The notes under the pieces were generated by a model that was given only the letters and a program-made list of their open reading frames with translations, had not been told where the DNA came from and searched no databases. A program made the position numbers and the translations under genes. This document shows, in pieces, positions 1 through 6,211 of a stretch of 64,000 nucleotides of DNA. Origin of the DNA: Nocardioides luteus (GTDB lineage: Bacteria; Actinomycetota; Actinomycetes; Propionibacteriales; Nocardioidaceae); contig NZ_JADOVJ010000001.1 of NCBI RefSeq assembly GCF_015752315.1, positions 4,022,501 through 4,086,500 on the forward strand, in the 5' to 3' direction. The first letter of the stretch is position 1, and each line of letters starts with the position of its first letter.

Positions 1-178
1 GGTGCTTGCGTACCGGACGCAGCTGCTTGCGGGCCTCCCGCGCCGACTTCCGCAGCGCCTCGCGCGCCGGCTCCGGGAGCCTCGGCCCGGAAGGGCCCGG
101 CGCAGGAGGCCGCGGGCCCGGGGGCGGGATGGTCGGCGGGCCCGTCGGGGTCCCCGGCTGTGCGCTCACGCCACCCAT
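1..178 (-). CDS. Proline-rich N-terminus of an unidentified protein (partial)
   Basis: An open frame on the minus strand starts at an ATG at 178 (alternative GTG at 169) and runs off the left edge after 59 codons without a stop. The visible part is rich in Pro and Gly (residues about 6-35), followed by a basic Arg/Lys/Ala stretch. It lies 37 bases downstream of dapC on the same strand, so it could be the third gene of the fdxA-dapC operon. The visible part contains no recognisable domain. It could also be non-coding, because GC-rich DNA often gives such open frames. Confidence 0.4.
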   Translation of the reverse strand, partial: MGGVSAQPGTPTGPPTIPPPGPRPPAPGPSGPRLPEPAREALRKSAREARKQLRPVRKH

Positions 179-215
179 CTTCACGTACGGGGCAAAACCC
201 GCCCGGCGCGATCTC

Positions 216-1322
216 TCACTCGGCCAGGCGGGCGACGGCCGCGTCGATGCGCTCGTCGGTGGCGGTGAACGCGATGCGTACGTGCTGGCTGCCGGCCCGG
301 CCGTAGAAGGTGCCGGGAGCGGCGAGGATGCCGCGCTCGGCGAGCCATTCGACGGTGTCCCAGCAGTCCTCGTCACGGGTCGACCAGAGGTAGAGCGAGG
401 CCTCGGAGTGGTCGACGCGGAAGCCGGCCGACTCCAGCGCCGCCTTGAGCTTGGTGCGGCGGGCGGCGTAGCGGGCGTGCTGCTCCTTGGCGTGCTGGTC
501 GTCGCCGAGCGCCGTCACCATGGCGACCTGCTGCGGACCGGGCATCTGCAGGCCGAGGTTCTTGCGGACCGCGAGGACCTCGCCGAGGACGGCGGCGTCA
601 CCAGCGACGAAGGCGCAGCGGTAGCCCGCGAGATTGGAGCGCTTCGACAGCGAGTGGACGGCGAGGATGCCCTCGTAGGAGCCGCCGCACACGTCGGGGT
701 GCAGGATCGAGACCGGGGACGCCTCCCAGGCACACTCGATGTAGCACTCGTCGGAGATCAGCAGCGTGCCCCGCTCGCGGGCCCACTCCACCGTCTTGCG
801 GAGGTGCTCCACCGGGAGCACCCGGCCGCTCGGGTTGGAGGGCGAGTTGATCCAGAGGATCTTCGGCGCCTTCGGGCCGAGCGCGACCAGCGAGTCGGTG
901 GCGACGGTGTCGGCACCGACGAGAGCCGCGGAGACCTCGTAGGTCGGGTAGGCAAGCTCCGGGTAGGCGACCAGGTCACCCTGGCCGACACCGAGGTGCA
1001 GCGGCAGCGAGCCGATCAGCTCCTTGGAGCCGATCACGGGCAGCACGTTGTCCAGTCCCAGACCCGAGACCCCGTGGTTGCGCGCAAGCCAGTCGATCGC
1101 GGCCTGACGCACCGCGGGGGTGCCGATCGTGGTCGGGTATCCCGGCGAGTCCGCCGCCCCGGCAAGGGCCTTCTGCACCACCGCCGGGGTCGAGTCGACG
1201 GGCGTGCCAACCGAAAGGTCGACCAGTCCGCCGGCGTGCGCCGCGGCCTTCTCCTTGATCGGGACGAGCTTGTCCCAGGGGAAGTCAGGCAGACGCTGCG
1301 AGACCGGGATCGAGGCCGGCAT
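216..1322 (-). CDS. dapC: Succinyldiaminopimelate aminotransferase-type PLP enzyme (DapC)
   Basis: This is a 368-residue fold-type I aminotransferase. The PLP lysine is K227 in the SLSKRSN motif, with NPSG at 163-166 and the ISDECY aspartate at 191. Length, sequence and position directly after a 7Fe ferredoxin match actinobacterial DapC, which makes N-succinyl-LL-2,6-diaminopimelate for lysine and peptidoglycan synthesis. The start is the ATG at 1322, which overlaps the fdxA stop as TGATG, so the two genes are translationally coupled. A related aminotransferase specificity cannot be excluded from sequence alone. Confidence 0.85.
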   Translation of the reverse strand: MPASIPVSQRLPDFPWDKLVPIKEKAAAHAGGLVDLSVGTPVDSTPAVVQKALAGAADSPGYPTTIGTPAVRQAAIDWLARNHGVSGLGLDNVLPVIGSKELIGSLPLHLGVGQGDLVAYPELAYPTYEVSAALVGADTVATDSLVALGPKAPKILWINSPSNPSGRVLPVEHLRKTVEWARERGTLLISDECYIECAWEASPVSILHPDVCGGSYEGILAVHSLSKRSNLAGYRCAFVAGDAAVLGEVLAVRKNLGLQMPGPQQVAMVTALGDDQHAKEQHARYAARRTKLKAALESAGFRVDHSEASLYLWSTRDEDCWDTVEWLAERGILAAPGTFYGRAGSQHVRIAFTATDERIDAAVARLAE

Positions 1323-1645
1323 CAGTCCTGGTTCTGCGGGGGCAGAGCGGCGACGAACGGGTGGTCCTTGTCGATCTCGCCCATGCGGGCGGCACCACCG
1401 GGCGAACCGAGGTCGTCGAAGAACTTGACGTTGGCGTCGTAGTACTCCTTCCACTCCTCCGGGGTGTCGTCCTCGTAGAAGATCGCCTCAGGCGGGCACA
1501 CCGGCTCGCAGGCGCCGCAGTCGACACACTCGTCGGGGTGGATGTAGAGCATCCGCTTGCCCTCGTAGATGCAGTCCACCGGACACTCGTCGACGCAAGC
1601 CTTGTCCTTCACGTCAACACAGGGCTGGGCGATGACGTACGTCAT
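1322..1645 (-). CDS. fdxA: 7Fe ferredoxin (3Fe-4S/4Fe-4S), FdxA type
   Basis: This is a 107-residue cytoplasmic electron carrier. The N-terminus has C9, C17, C21 and C25 in the spaced pattern of the 7Fe family. It is followed by a classical CVDCGACEPVC motif and an acidic C-terminal extension typical of actinobacterial and Azotobacter-type ferredoxins. The start is the ATG giving MTYVIAQPC, preceded by a GGAGGA ribosome site. The stop overlaps the dapC start. The fdxA-dapC pairing is common in actinobacteria. The partner enzyme is not evident here. Confidence 0.92.
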   Translation of the reverse strand: MTYVIAQPCVDVKDKACVDECPVDCIYEGKRMLYIHPDECVDCGACEPVCPPEAIFYEDDTPEEWKEYYDANVKFFDDLGSPGGAARMGEIDKDHPFVAALPPQNQD

Positions 1646-1712
1646 TCGGGGCTCCTCCAAGCGGGGTATCACGAAAGTCAGAGGGGCGCGACTGGCCCTT
1701 CAGGGGACAGCC

Positions 1713-1718
1713 TAGTAT
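1713..1718 (+). promoter_or_regulatory. -10 element TAGTAT of a leaderless gene
   Basis: TAGTAT ends 6 bases before the GTG at 1725. Transcription would therefore begin at or next to the start codon, which has no Shine-Dalgarno sequence. The same layout recurs through the window. Confidence 0.6.
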
Positions 1719-1724
1719 CCCCAC

Positions 1725-2618
1725 GTGCCTGCTCATCTCCTGGGACCACATGTCGTCGGCAAGCGGATCGTCATCCGCCGCCTCGTCCCGGGCGAGACCG
1801 GCCCCACCGGCGGGCCCGCCTTCACCGACATCCTCGGAGTCTGTACGTCCTGGGCCGACGGCACCGCCGTCATCGAACGCGAGTCCGGGGAGCAGGTGAG
1901 CGTGCCGGTCGCCGAGATCGTCTCCGGCAAGCCGGTGCCGCCGCGGCCCAACGTACGTCTGCGGATCGGGGTACGCGAGGCCGAGCTACTCAGCGCCGCG
2001 ATCTTCCCCGGCACCACCTCCGAGGCCCTCGGCGAGTGGGTGCTCTTCGACCACGAGGTCTCGGTCCGCCGGCGGCCCAACTCGGCGCTGGCGATCGGCG
2101 ACCCCGGCATCGGGCTGGACGCGGCGATCGACGCGATCGAGACCTTCTACCGGAGCCGGCACAAGCGACCCCGCGCCAAGATCGAGGTCGGCTCCGCGGC
2201 CGAGGAGGCCCTGGTCGCGCGCGACTGGGTCGAGGACGTGACCGTCGAGTTCCAGCTCGCCGGCCTCGCCGCCACCCGCCGCATCCTGCCCCCGCCCGTC
2301 GAGGACGCCCGCGTCGAGACGGTGGCCGGGACCGACGACGCGCAGGTGCTGATCACCCTCGGCGACACCGCCCGGATCATGGGCACGATGGGGCGCGACT
2401 GGCTCGCCATCCACGACCTCGAGGTCGCCGAGTCGCACCGCCGCCAGGGACTCGCCACCAAGGCCCTCGCCACACTGCTCGAGTGGGGCGCCGAGCGCGG
2501 CGCCCGAGCCGCCTGGCTGCACGTGGAGACCACCAACGACCCCGGCCTCGCCCTCTACGAGTCCCTCGGCTTCACCGAGCACCACCGCTGCCGCTACTAC
2601 TCCTCACCGACCCCGTAG
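1725..2618 (+). CDS. GNAT family N-acetyltransferase with N-terminal extension
   Basis: This is a 297-residue protein. The C-terminal third (about 190-297) is a GNAT domain with the acetyl-CoA binding signature RRQGLATKAL followed by LYESLGF, the usual end of the fold. The first ~180 residues are unlike GNAT. The opening ~70 residues look beta-rich, and the middle is a degenerate GNAT-like segment, so this may be a double-domain form. The substrate is unknown. The gene diverges from fdxA and starts at a GTG placed 6 bases after a TAGTAT -10 box. Confidence 0.8.
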   Translation: MPAHLLGPHVVGKRIVIRRLVPGETGPTGGPAFTDILGVCTSWADGTAVIERESGEQVSVPVAEIVSGKPVPPRPNVRLRIGVREAELLSAAIFPGTTSEALGEWVLFDHEVSVRRRPNSALAIGDPGIGLDAAIDAIETFYRSRHKRPRAKIEVGSAAEEALVARDWVEDVTVEFQLAGLAATRRILPPPVEDARVETVAGTDDAQVLITLGDTARIMGTMGRDWLAIHDLEVAESHRRQGLATKALATLLEWGAERGARAAWLHVETTNDPGLALYESLGFTEHHRCRYYSSPTP

Positions 2619-2622
2619 GGAC

Positions 2623-3012
2623 TCACCCCGACAGCAGGTCCCACAGGTTCCCGAAGGGATCACGGAACACCTGAACGGTGCCGTAGGGCTCCTCGCGCAC
2701 GGGCCCGACGAGCTCGATCCCGGCGGCGACCAGCTTCTCGTACGCAGCGCCGAAGTCGTCCACCCGCAGGAAGAACGTCACCCGGCCGCCGGTCTGGTCG
2801 CCGACCCTCGCGGTCTGCACCGGGCCGTCGGCCCGGGCGAGCAGGAAGCCGGTGCCGCCGCCGGGCGGACGTACGACCACCCAGCGCTTCGGACGACCGT
2901 CGTTCGTGGTCGCCGGGGCGTCCTCGGCGACCTCGAACCCGAGCACGTCGCGAAAGAACACCACCGCCTCGTCGTAGTCGGGAACGACGATCGTGACCAA
3001 ATCCAGATGCAT
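2623..3012 (-). CDS. VOC (glyoxalase/bleomycin-resistance) family protein
   Basis: This is a 129-residue single-module VOC protein with the typical opening MHLDLVTIVVPDYDEA, a central VTFFLRVDD strand and the closing FRDPFGNLWDLL. The family contains metal-dependent dioxygenases, isomerases and antibiotic-binding proteins. Nothing here fixes the reaction. The start is the ATG at 3012, preceded by a GAGGACAG-type ribosome site. It ends 5 bases from the convergent acetyltransferase and diverges from the toxin-antitoxin pair. Confidence 0.85.
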   Translation of the reverse strand: MHLDLVTIVVPDYDEAVVFFRDVLGFEVAEDAPATTNDGRPKRWVVVRPPGGGTGFLLARADGPVQTARVGDQTGGRVTFFLRVDDFGAAYEKLVAAGIELVGPVREEPYGTVQVFRDPFGNLWDLLSG

Positions 3013-3041
3013 CCTGTCCTCCTCAGTGCGGCACGGCCATG

Positions 3042-3067
3042 GGTTGACCAACCTGGTTGACCAACCT
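3042..3067 (+). promoter_or_regulatory. Tandem 13-bp repeat, candidate antitoxin operator
   Basis: GGTTGACCAACCT occurs twice, head to tail, with no gap. Each unit is itself an inverted repeat (GGTTG-AC-CAACC). The pair ends at a TACCGT -10-like element just before the antitoxin ATG. This is where an autoregulating Phd/VapB antitoxin would be expected to bind. Confidence 0.65.
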
Positions 3068-3078
3068 ACCGTGGAGGC

Positions 3079-3330
3079 ATGGATGCAGCACACGTCGTGA
3101 AGGTGCAGGAGGCGAAGACGCACCTGTCGAGCCTGCTCACCGAGGTCGAGGCGGGCGGCCAGGTCATCATCGCCCGAGGCGACCACGCCATCGCGCGCCT
3201 GGTGCCGATCGAGCGGCCGACCAGGCGGATCCTCGGCGGCCTTCGCGTGAGCGTCCCCGATGAGTTCTTCGACCCGCTCCCCGACGACGAGATCGCCGCC
3301 TGGGAGGGCTCGCTCGATGAGGACCTATGA
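3079..3330 (+). CDS. Type II antitoxin, Phd/YefM family
   Basis: This 83-residue protein has an N-terminal Phd/YefM fold: VKVQEAKTHLSSLLTEVEAG, then an IARGDHAIARLVPI strand that normally forms the DNA-binding dimer. The acidic C-terminus (DDEIAAWEGSLDEDL) is the expected toxin-binding tail. The ATG lies 6 bases after a TACCGT -10 box and directly after the tandem operator. The gene overlaps the PIN toxin by 14 bases, the usual coupling for VapBC-like modules. It should neutralise the toxin and repress the operon. Confidence 0.9.
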   Translation: MDAAHVVKVQEAKTHLSSLLTEVEAGGQVIIARGDHAIARLVPIERPTRRILGGLRVSVPDEFFDPLPDDEIAAWEGSLDEDL

Positions 3331-3718
3331 GCGGGTCCTCCTCGACACCCATGCCTACATCTGGTTGGTGAGCGACCCCGACCGACTCAGCCAGACCGCC
3401 TACGAGGCCGTCATCGACATCGACACCGAGGTGTTCGTCTCGGCAGCGAGCCTCTGGGAGATCTCCACCAACACCCGGCTCAGCAAACTTCCCGGCGGAG
3501 GCACACTGGCAGCCACCTTCGAGGACCGCACCCGACTTCACGTCCTGGAGCGGCTGCCGATGGACTTCAACCACTCGCGCCTCGCCGGAGAGCTCGACTG
3601 GGACCATCGCGACCCCTTCGACCGCATGCTCGCCGCTCAGAGCATGCTCGAGAACCTTCCTCTCGTGACCAAGGACAGCAGGCTGCAGGCGTACGAGTCC
3701 ATCCACACCATCTGGTGA
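3317..3718 (+). CDS. Type II toxin, PIN-domain ribonuclease (VapC-like)
   Basis: This 133-residue PIN domain carries the acidic residues of the Mg-dependent nuclease site: D10 in LLDTHAYIW, a glutamate in AASLWEIS, and aspartates in DHRDPFDRMLAAQ and in VTKDSRL. The DTHxxxW start and DPFDRML motif match the VapC subgroup that pairs with Phd-type antitoxins. The start is the ATG at 3317, inside the antitoxin end. It ends 9 bases before the convergent lipase gene. The RNA target is not predictable from sequence. Confidence 0.9.
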   Translation: MRTYERVLLDTHAYIWLVSDPDRLSQTAYEAVIDIDTEVFVSAASLWEISTNTRLSKLPGGGTLAATFEDRTRLHVLERLPMDFNHSRLAGELDWDHRDPFDRMLAAQSMLENLPLVTKDSRLQAYESIHTIW

Positions 3719-3727
3719 CCGCGACGG

Positions 3728-4558
3728 TCAGCAGGTCTTCAGCGCCGGGGACGCCGGGCCTTCGTGGGTCAGCGCGTCGAGGGTGAGCGCGATGGCGGAG
3801 GCGCTCGTCGGGATGAGCAGGTGCTCGGAGAGGTCGGCGGCGCACGCGTCCTGGATGCGTACGTTGGTGGTGTTCGGACCAACGGCCAGGAAGCCGGAGG
3901 TGTAGGGCACGACGACCTCGTCGGTAGCGGTGACGATCTGGGTGTAGGAGATGTCGCCGGGGGTCTCGTCGCCGGCGTTCAGGTCGGCGAGGAACTGGGA
4001 GCCGGCGGCCTGCTGGGCGCAGGACAGACAGAGACCGGTGGCCTCGGTCGCGCCCTCGTCCAGGATGAGCGAGGTGCCGTGGTTGGACGGCGCCAGGCCG
4101 ACGAGGTCCTCGACGTAGGCGGCGCCACCGAGGTTCTTGATGTAGTAGCGCGGCATCATCCCGCCCTGGGAGTGACCGACGAGGGAGACCTTGTCGGCGT
4201 CGGTGGCCTCGCGTACGCGTTCGATGAACTCACCCAGATGAGCCGCCGAGTCCCGGACGTCGCCGGTGGCGCGGTTGCCGTAGTCGAACGAGTAGACGCA
4301 GAACCCGGCACGCTTCATGGACAGCGAGATCGGGTCCAGCAGCGAGCGGCGGTCACCGAAGGTGCCGTGCACCAGGATCACCGGCGTCGGGCGGTCCGCG
4401 GAGGGCGCGCACGCCCAGTCGTTGGACCCGGCGGGGTCGCCGTAGGGCGATCCGGGCAGTGGGATCCCGGTCTGCCTCGGCCCCTCCGCGGCCGAGGCGG
4501 AGACCGGGACCAGAACGAGCGCGACGGCAGCGAGCAGGCTCAGCAGGAACGGGCGCAT
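3728..4558 (-). CDS. Secreted triacylglycerol lipase / alpha-beta hydrolase
   Basis: This 276-residue protein has a Sec signal peptide (hydrophobic residues 4-22, likely cleavage after SASA). It also has a class 2 lipase fold with an oxyanion-loop HGTFG at 64-68 and the nucleophile elbow GHSQG with S130. Aspartate (VTATDEVVVPY) and a late histidine (SEHLLIP) can complete the triad. Four or more cysteines in the mature region suggest disulfides, as in actinomycete EstA/LipA enzymes. It probably hydrolyses lipid esters outside the cell. It diverges from the T-box-controlled aspS2 gene. Confidence 0.85.
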   Translation of the reverse strand: MRPFLLSLLAAVALVLVPVSASAAEGPRQTGIPLPGSPYGDPAGSNDWACAPSADRPTPVILVHGTFGDRRSLLDPISLSMKRAGFCVYSFDYGNRATGDVRDSAAHLGEFIERVREATDADKVSLVGHSQGGMMPRYYIKNLGGAAYVEDLVGLAPSNHGTSLILDEGATEATGLCLSCAQQAAGSQFLADLNAGDETPGDISYTQIVTATDEVVVPYTSGFLAVGPNTTNVRIQDACAADLSEHLLIPTSASAIALTLDALTHEGPASPALKTC

Positions 4559-4630
4559 GACCAGCCCAACGAGCGACTGTGAGCCACGTCACGCTCAGAA
4601 ACCCGTTGGCGAGCGGCCCCGAGCGAGATC

Positions 4631-4636
4631 TACGCT
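4631..4636 (+). promoter_or_regulatory. Candidate -10 box (TACGCT) of the T-box transcript
   Basis: TACGCT at 4631-4636 has a weak TTGGCG at 4606-4611 upstream (19-bp spacing). It would start the transcript near 4643, only a few bases before the first leader hairpin. This fits a leader of about 160 nt. Confidence 0.4.
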
Positions 4637-4642
4637 CGTCAG

Positions 4643-4802
4643 TGGCACCGCCGAGGAGTGACGACCCTCGGCCGAACGCGGCACGGCGGCGCCCGCGCGT
4701 GCGGCGTATCGACGAGAGGCTGATGAGACATCAGCGAAGGTGTGGTGGCACCGCGACCTAGCCCCCGCCCACACCTCCAGGGCCTCGCCACCTGGAGGAA
4801 CG
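4643..4802 (+). promoter_or_regulatory. T-box riboswitch, Asp-specific, ultrashort stem I, translational type
   Basis: The leader has all the parts of a translational T-box. Stem I is a perfect 7-bp hairpin (4650-4656 with 4666-4672) whose loop reads AGTGACGAC, containing GAC (Asp) twice. A GC-rich stem follows (4681-4702), then a perfect 7-bp hairpin (GCTGATG/CATCAGC, 4719-4735) where stem III belongs. The T-box core TGGCACCGCG is at 4746-4755. TGGC would pair with a GCCA tRNA end, and tRNA-Asp has a G discriminator. AGGTGTGG (4738-4745) can pair with CCACACCT (4769-4776). If it does not, CCTCCAGG (4774-4781) pairs perfectly with CCTGGAGG (4791-4798) and hides the ribosome site. Uncharged tRNA-Asp would therefore switch translation on. 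Confidence 0.85.
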
Positions 4803-6092
4803 ATGAAACCGATAGACCGTACGCTCGCCGCCCATCTCACCGCGGCCACCCCCGGCACGACCGTCCGGCTGTGCGGCCACGTGCACCGTCGTCGCGAGCT
4901 CGCCGCCGTGACGTTCCTGGTGCTGCGCGACCGCAGCGGCCTGGCGCAGGTGGTCGTGCGGCCTGGCGACGGACAGCAGGCACCGCCCGAGGAGACGCCG
5001 GTCGAGGTGATCGGTGTCGCCACCCCGAACCCACAGGCTCCCGGAGGTGTCGAGGTCACCTCACCGGCCGTCACGACGCTCTCCGAACCGGCGCTCACCT
5101 CGCCGGTCGAGCTGTGGCGCCCCGAGCTCGCGGCCGCCCTGCCGACGCTGCTCGACCATGCGCCGGTGACCTGGCGCCACCCTGCGGTCCGGGCGCGATG
5201 GGAGCTGGCCGCTGCTTCCCTGCGCGGCTTCCGCGCAACTCTCGACGCCGCCGGGTTCACCGAGGTCCACTCCCCCAAGATCGTCGACTCGGCGACCGAG
5301 TCGGGCGCGAACGTCTTCGAGATCGACTACTTCGGGCGGCCCGCCTACCTCGCCCAGTCGCCGCAGTTCTACAAGCAGCAGCTGGTCGGCGTCTTCGAAC
5401 GGGTCTACGAGGTCGGGCCGGTCTTCCGCGCCGAGCCGCACGACACGGTGCGCCACCTCGCCGAGTACGTCAGCCTCGACGTCGAGCTCGGCTTCGTCCG
5501 CGACCATCGCGACGTGCTCGCGGTCCTCCGCGAGGTGCTCGCCGGGATGGTCGAGGGGATCGAGACGTACGCCGCCGCGGCGGTCGAGCGGCTCGACATG
5601 GAGCTTCCCGTCGTCCCCGAGGAGATCCCGGTCATCCACTTCGCCGAGGCGCTGAAGCTGGTCGGGGCGCCCGAGGACGAGCCGGACCTCGCGCCCGAGC
5701 ACGAGCGTGCGCTCGGAGCATGGGCTCAGGAGGCGTACGGCTCCGACTTCGTGGCCGTCGAGGGCTACCCGATGCGGAAGCGGCCGTTCTACACCCACCC
5801 CGAACCCCGCGACGAGCGCTGGAGCAACAGCTTCGACCTGCTCTTCCGCGGCCTGGAGCTGGTGACCGGCGGCCAGCGACTGCACCGGCTCACGGATTAC
5901 GAGGCGGCGATCCGGGCGCGGGGCGAGGAGCCGGCGGCGTACGCCTCGTACCTGCAGGCCTTCGCGCACGGGATGCCACCGCACGGCGGCTTCGCGCTCG
6001 GCCTGGAGCGGTGGGTGGCGCGGCTCGTCCAAGCCGCCAACATCCGCGAGGTCACCCTGTTCCCGAGGGACCTGCACCGCCTCAGGCCTTGA
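4803..6092 (+). CDS. aspS2: Aspartyl-tRNA synthetase, archaeal-type (AspRS2-like)
   Basis: This 429-residue class II synthetase has an N-terminal OB-fold anticodon-binding domain (about 15-95). The catalytic core contains motif 1 around FTEVHSPKI, the ESGANVF and AQSPQFYKQ substrate loops, motif 2 as GPVFRAEPHDTVRHL, and motif 3 in GGFALGLERWVARL. It lacks the GAD insertion domain of the normal bacterial AspRS and has the short archaeal/non-discriminating architecture. It may thus serve tRNA-Asn as well as tRNA-Asp. The start is the ATG after GGAGG, a site masked in the T-box off-state. The GAC specifier and TGGC box upstream independently support aspartate specificity. AsnRS is the main alternative. 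Confidence 0.88.
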   Translation: MKPIDRTLAAHLTAATPGTTVRLCGHVHRRRELAAVTFLVLRDRSGLAQVVVRPGDGQQAPPEETPVEVIGVATPNPQAPGGVEVTSPAVTTLSEPALTSPVELWRPELAAALPTLLDHAPVTWRHPAVRARWELAAASLRGFRATLDAAGFTEVHSPKIVDSATESGANVFEIDYFGRPAYLAQSPQFYKQQLVGVFERVYEVGPVFRAEPHDTVRHLAEYVSLDVELGFVRDHRDVLAVLREVLAGMVEGIETYAAAAVERLDMELPVVPEEIPVIHFAEALKLVGAPEDEPDLAPEHERALGAWAQEAYGSDFVAVEGYPMRKRPFYTHPEPRDERWSNSFDLLFRGLELVTGGQRLHRLTDYEAAIRARGEEPAAYASYLQAFAHGMPPHGGFALGLERWVARLVQAANIREVTLFPRDLHRLRP

Positions 6093-6209
6093 CCCGCTGG
6101 TCGAGCCGCCGGAGCCGCTAGGCGGAGGCGTGTCGAGACCAACACGGTTCGTACGCGACTGTGTTGGTCTCGACACGCTCGCTGCGCTCGCGGCTCGACC
6201 AGCGGGACC
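6091..6209. repeat. Large imperfect palindrome between convergent genes
   Basis: Outer arms GACCCGCTGGTCGAGCC (6091-6107) and its complement (6193-6208) enclose perfect 16-bp inner arms GTGTCGAGACCAACAC (6130-6145) and GTGTTGGTCTCGACAC (6161-6176) around a short loop. The whole can fold as one long hairpin between the convergent aspS2 and vanW-type genes, and could terminate transcription from both sides. The text (CTGGTCGAGC, GTGTCGAGACC) looks like an interspersed palindromic element rather than an ordinary terminator. No second copy was seen in the window. Confidence 0.8.
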
Positions 6210-6211
6210 CG

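Noticed and set aside
6..1442. A 478-codon plus-strand open frame opposite dapC
   Set aside because: Shadow of a strong aminotransferase gene with all catalytic residues in place.
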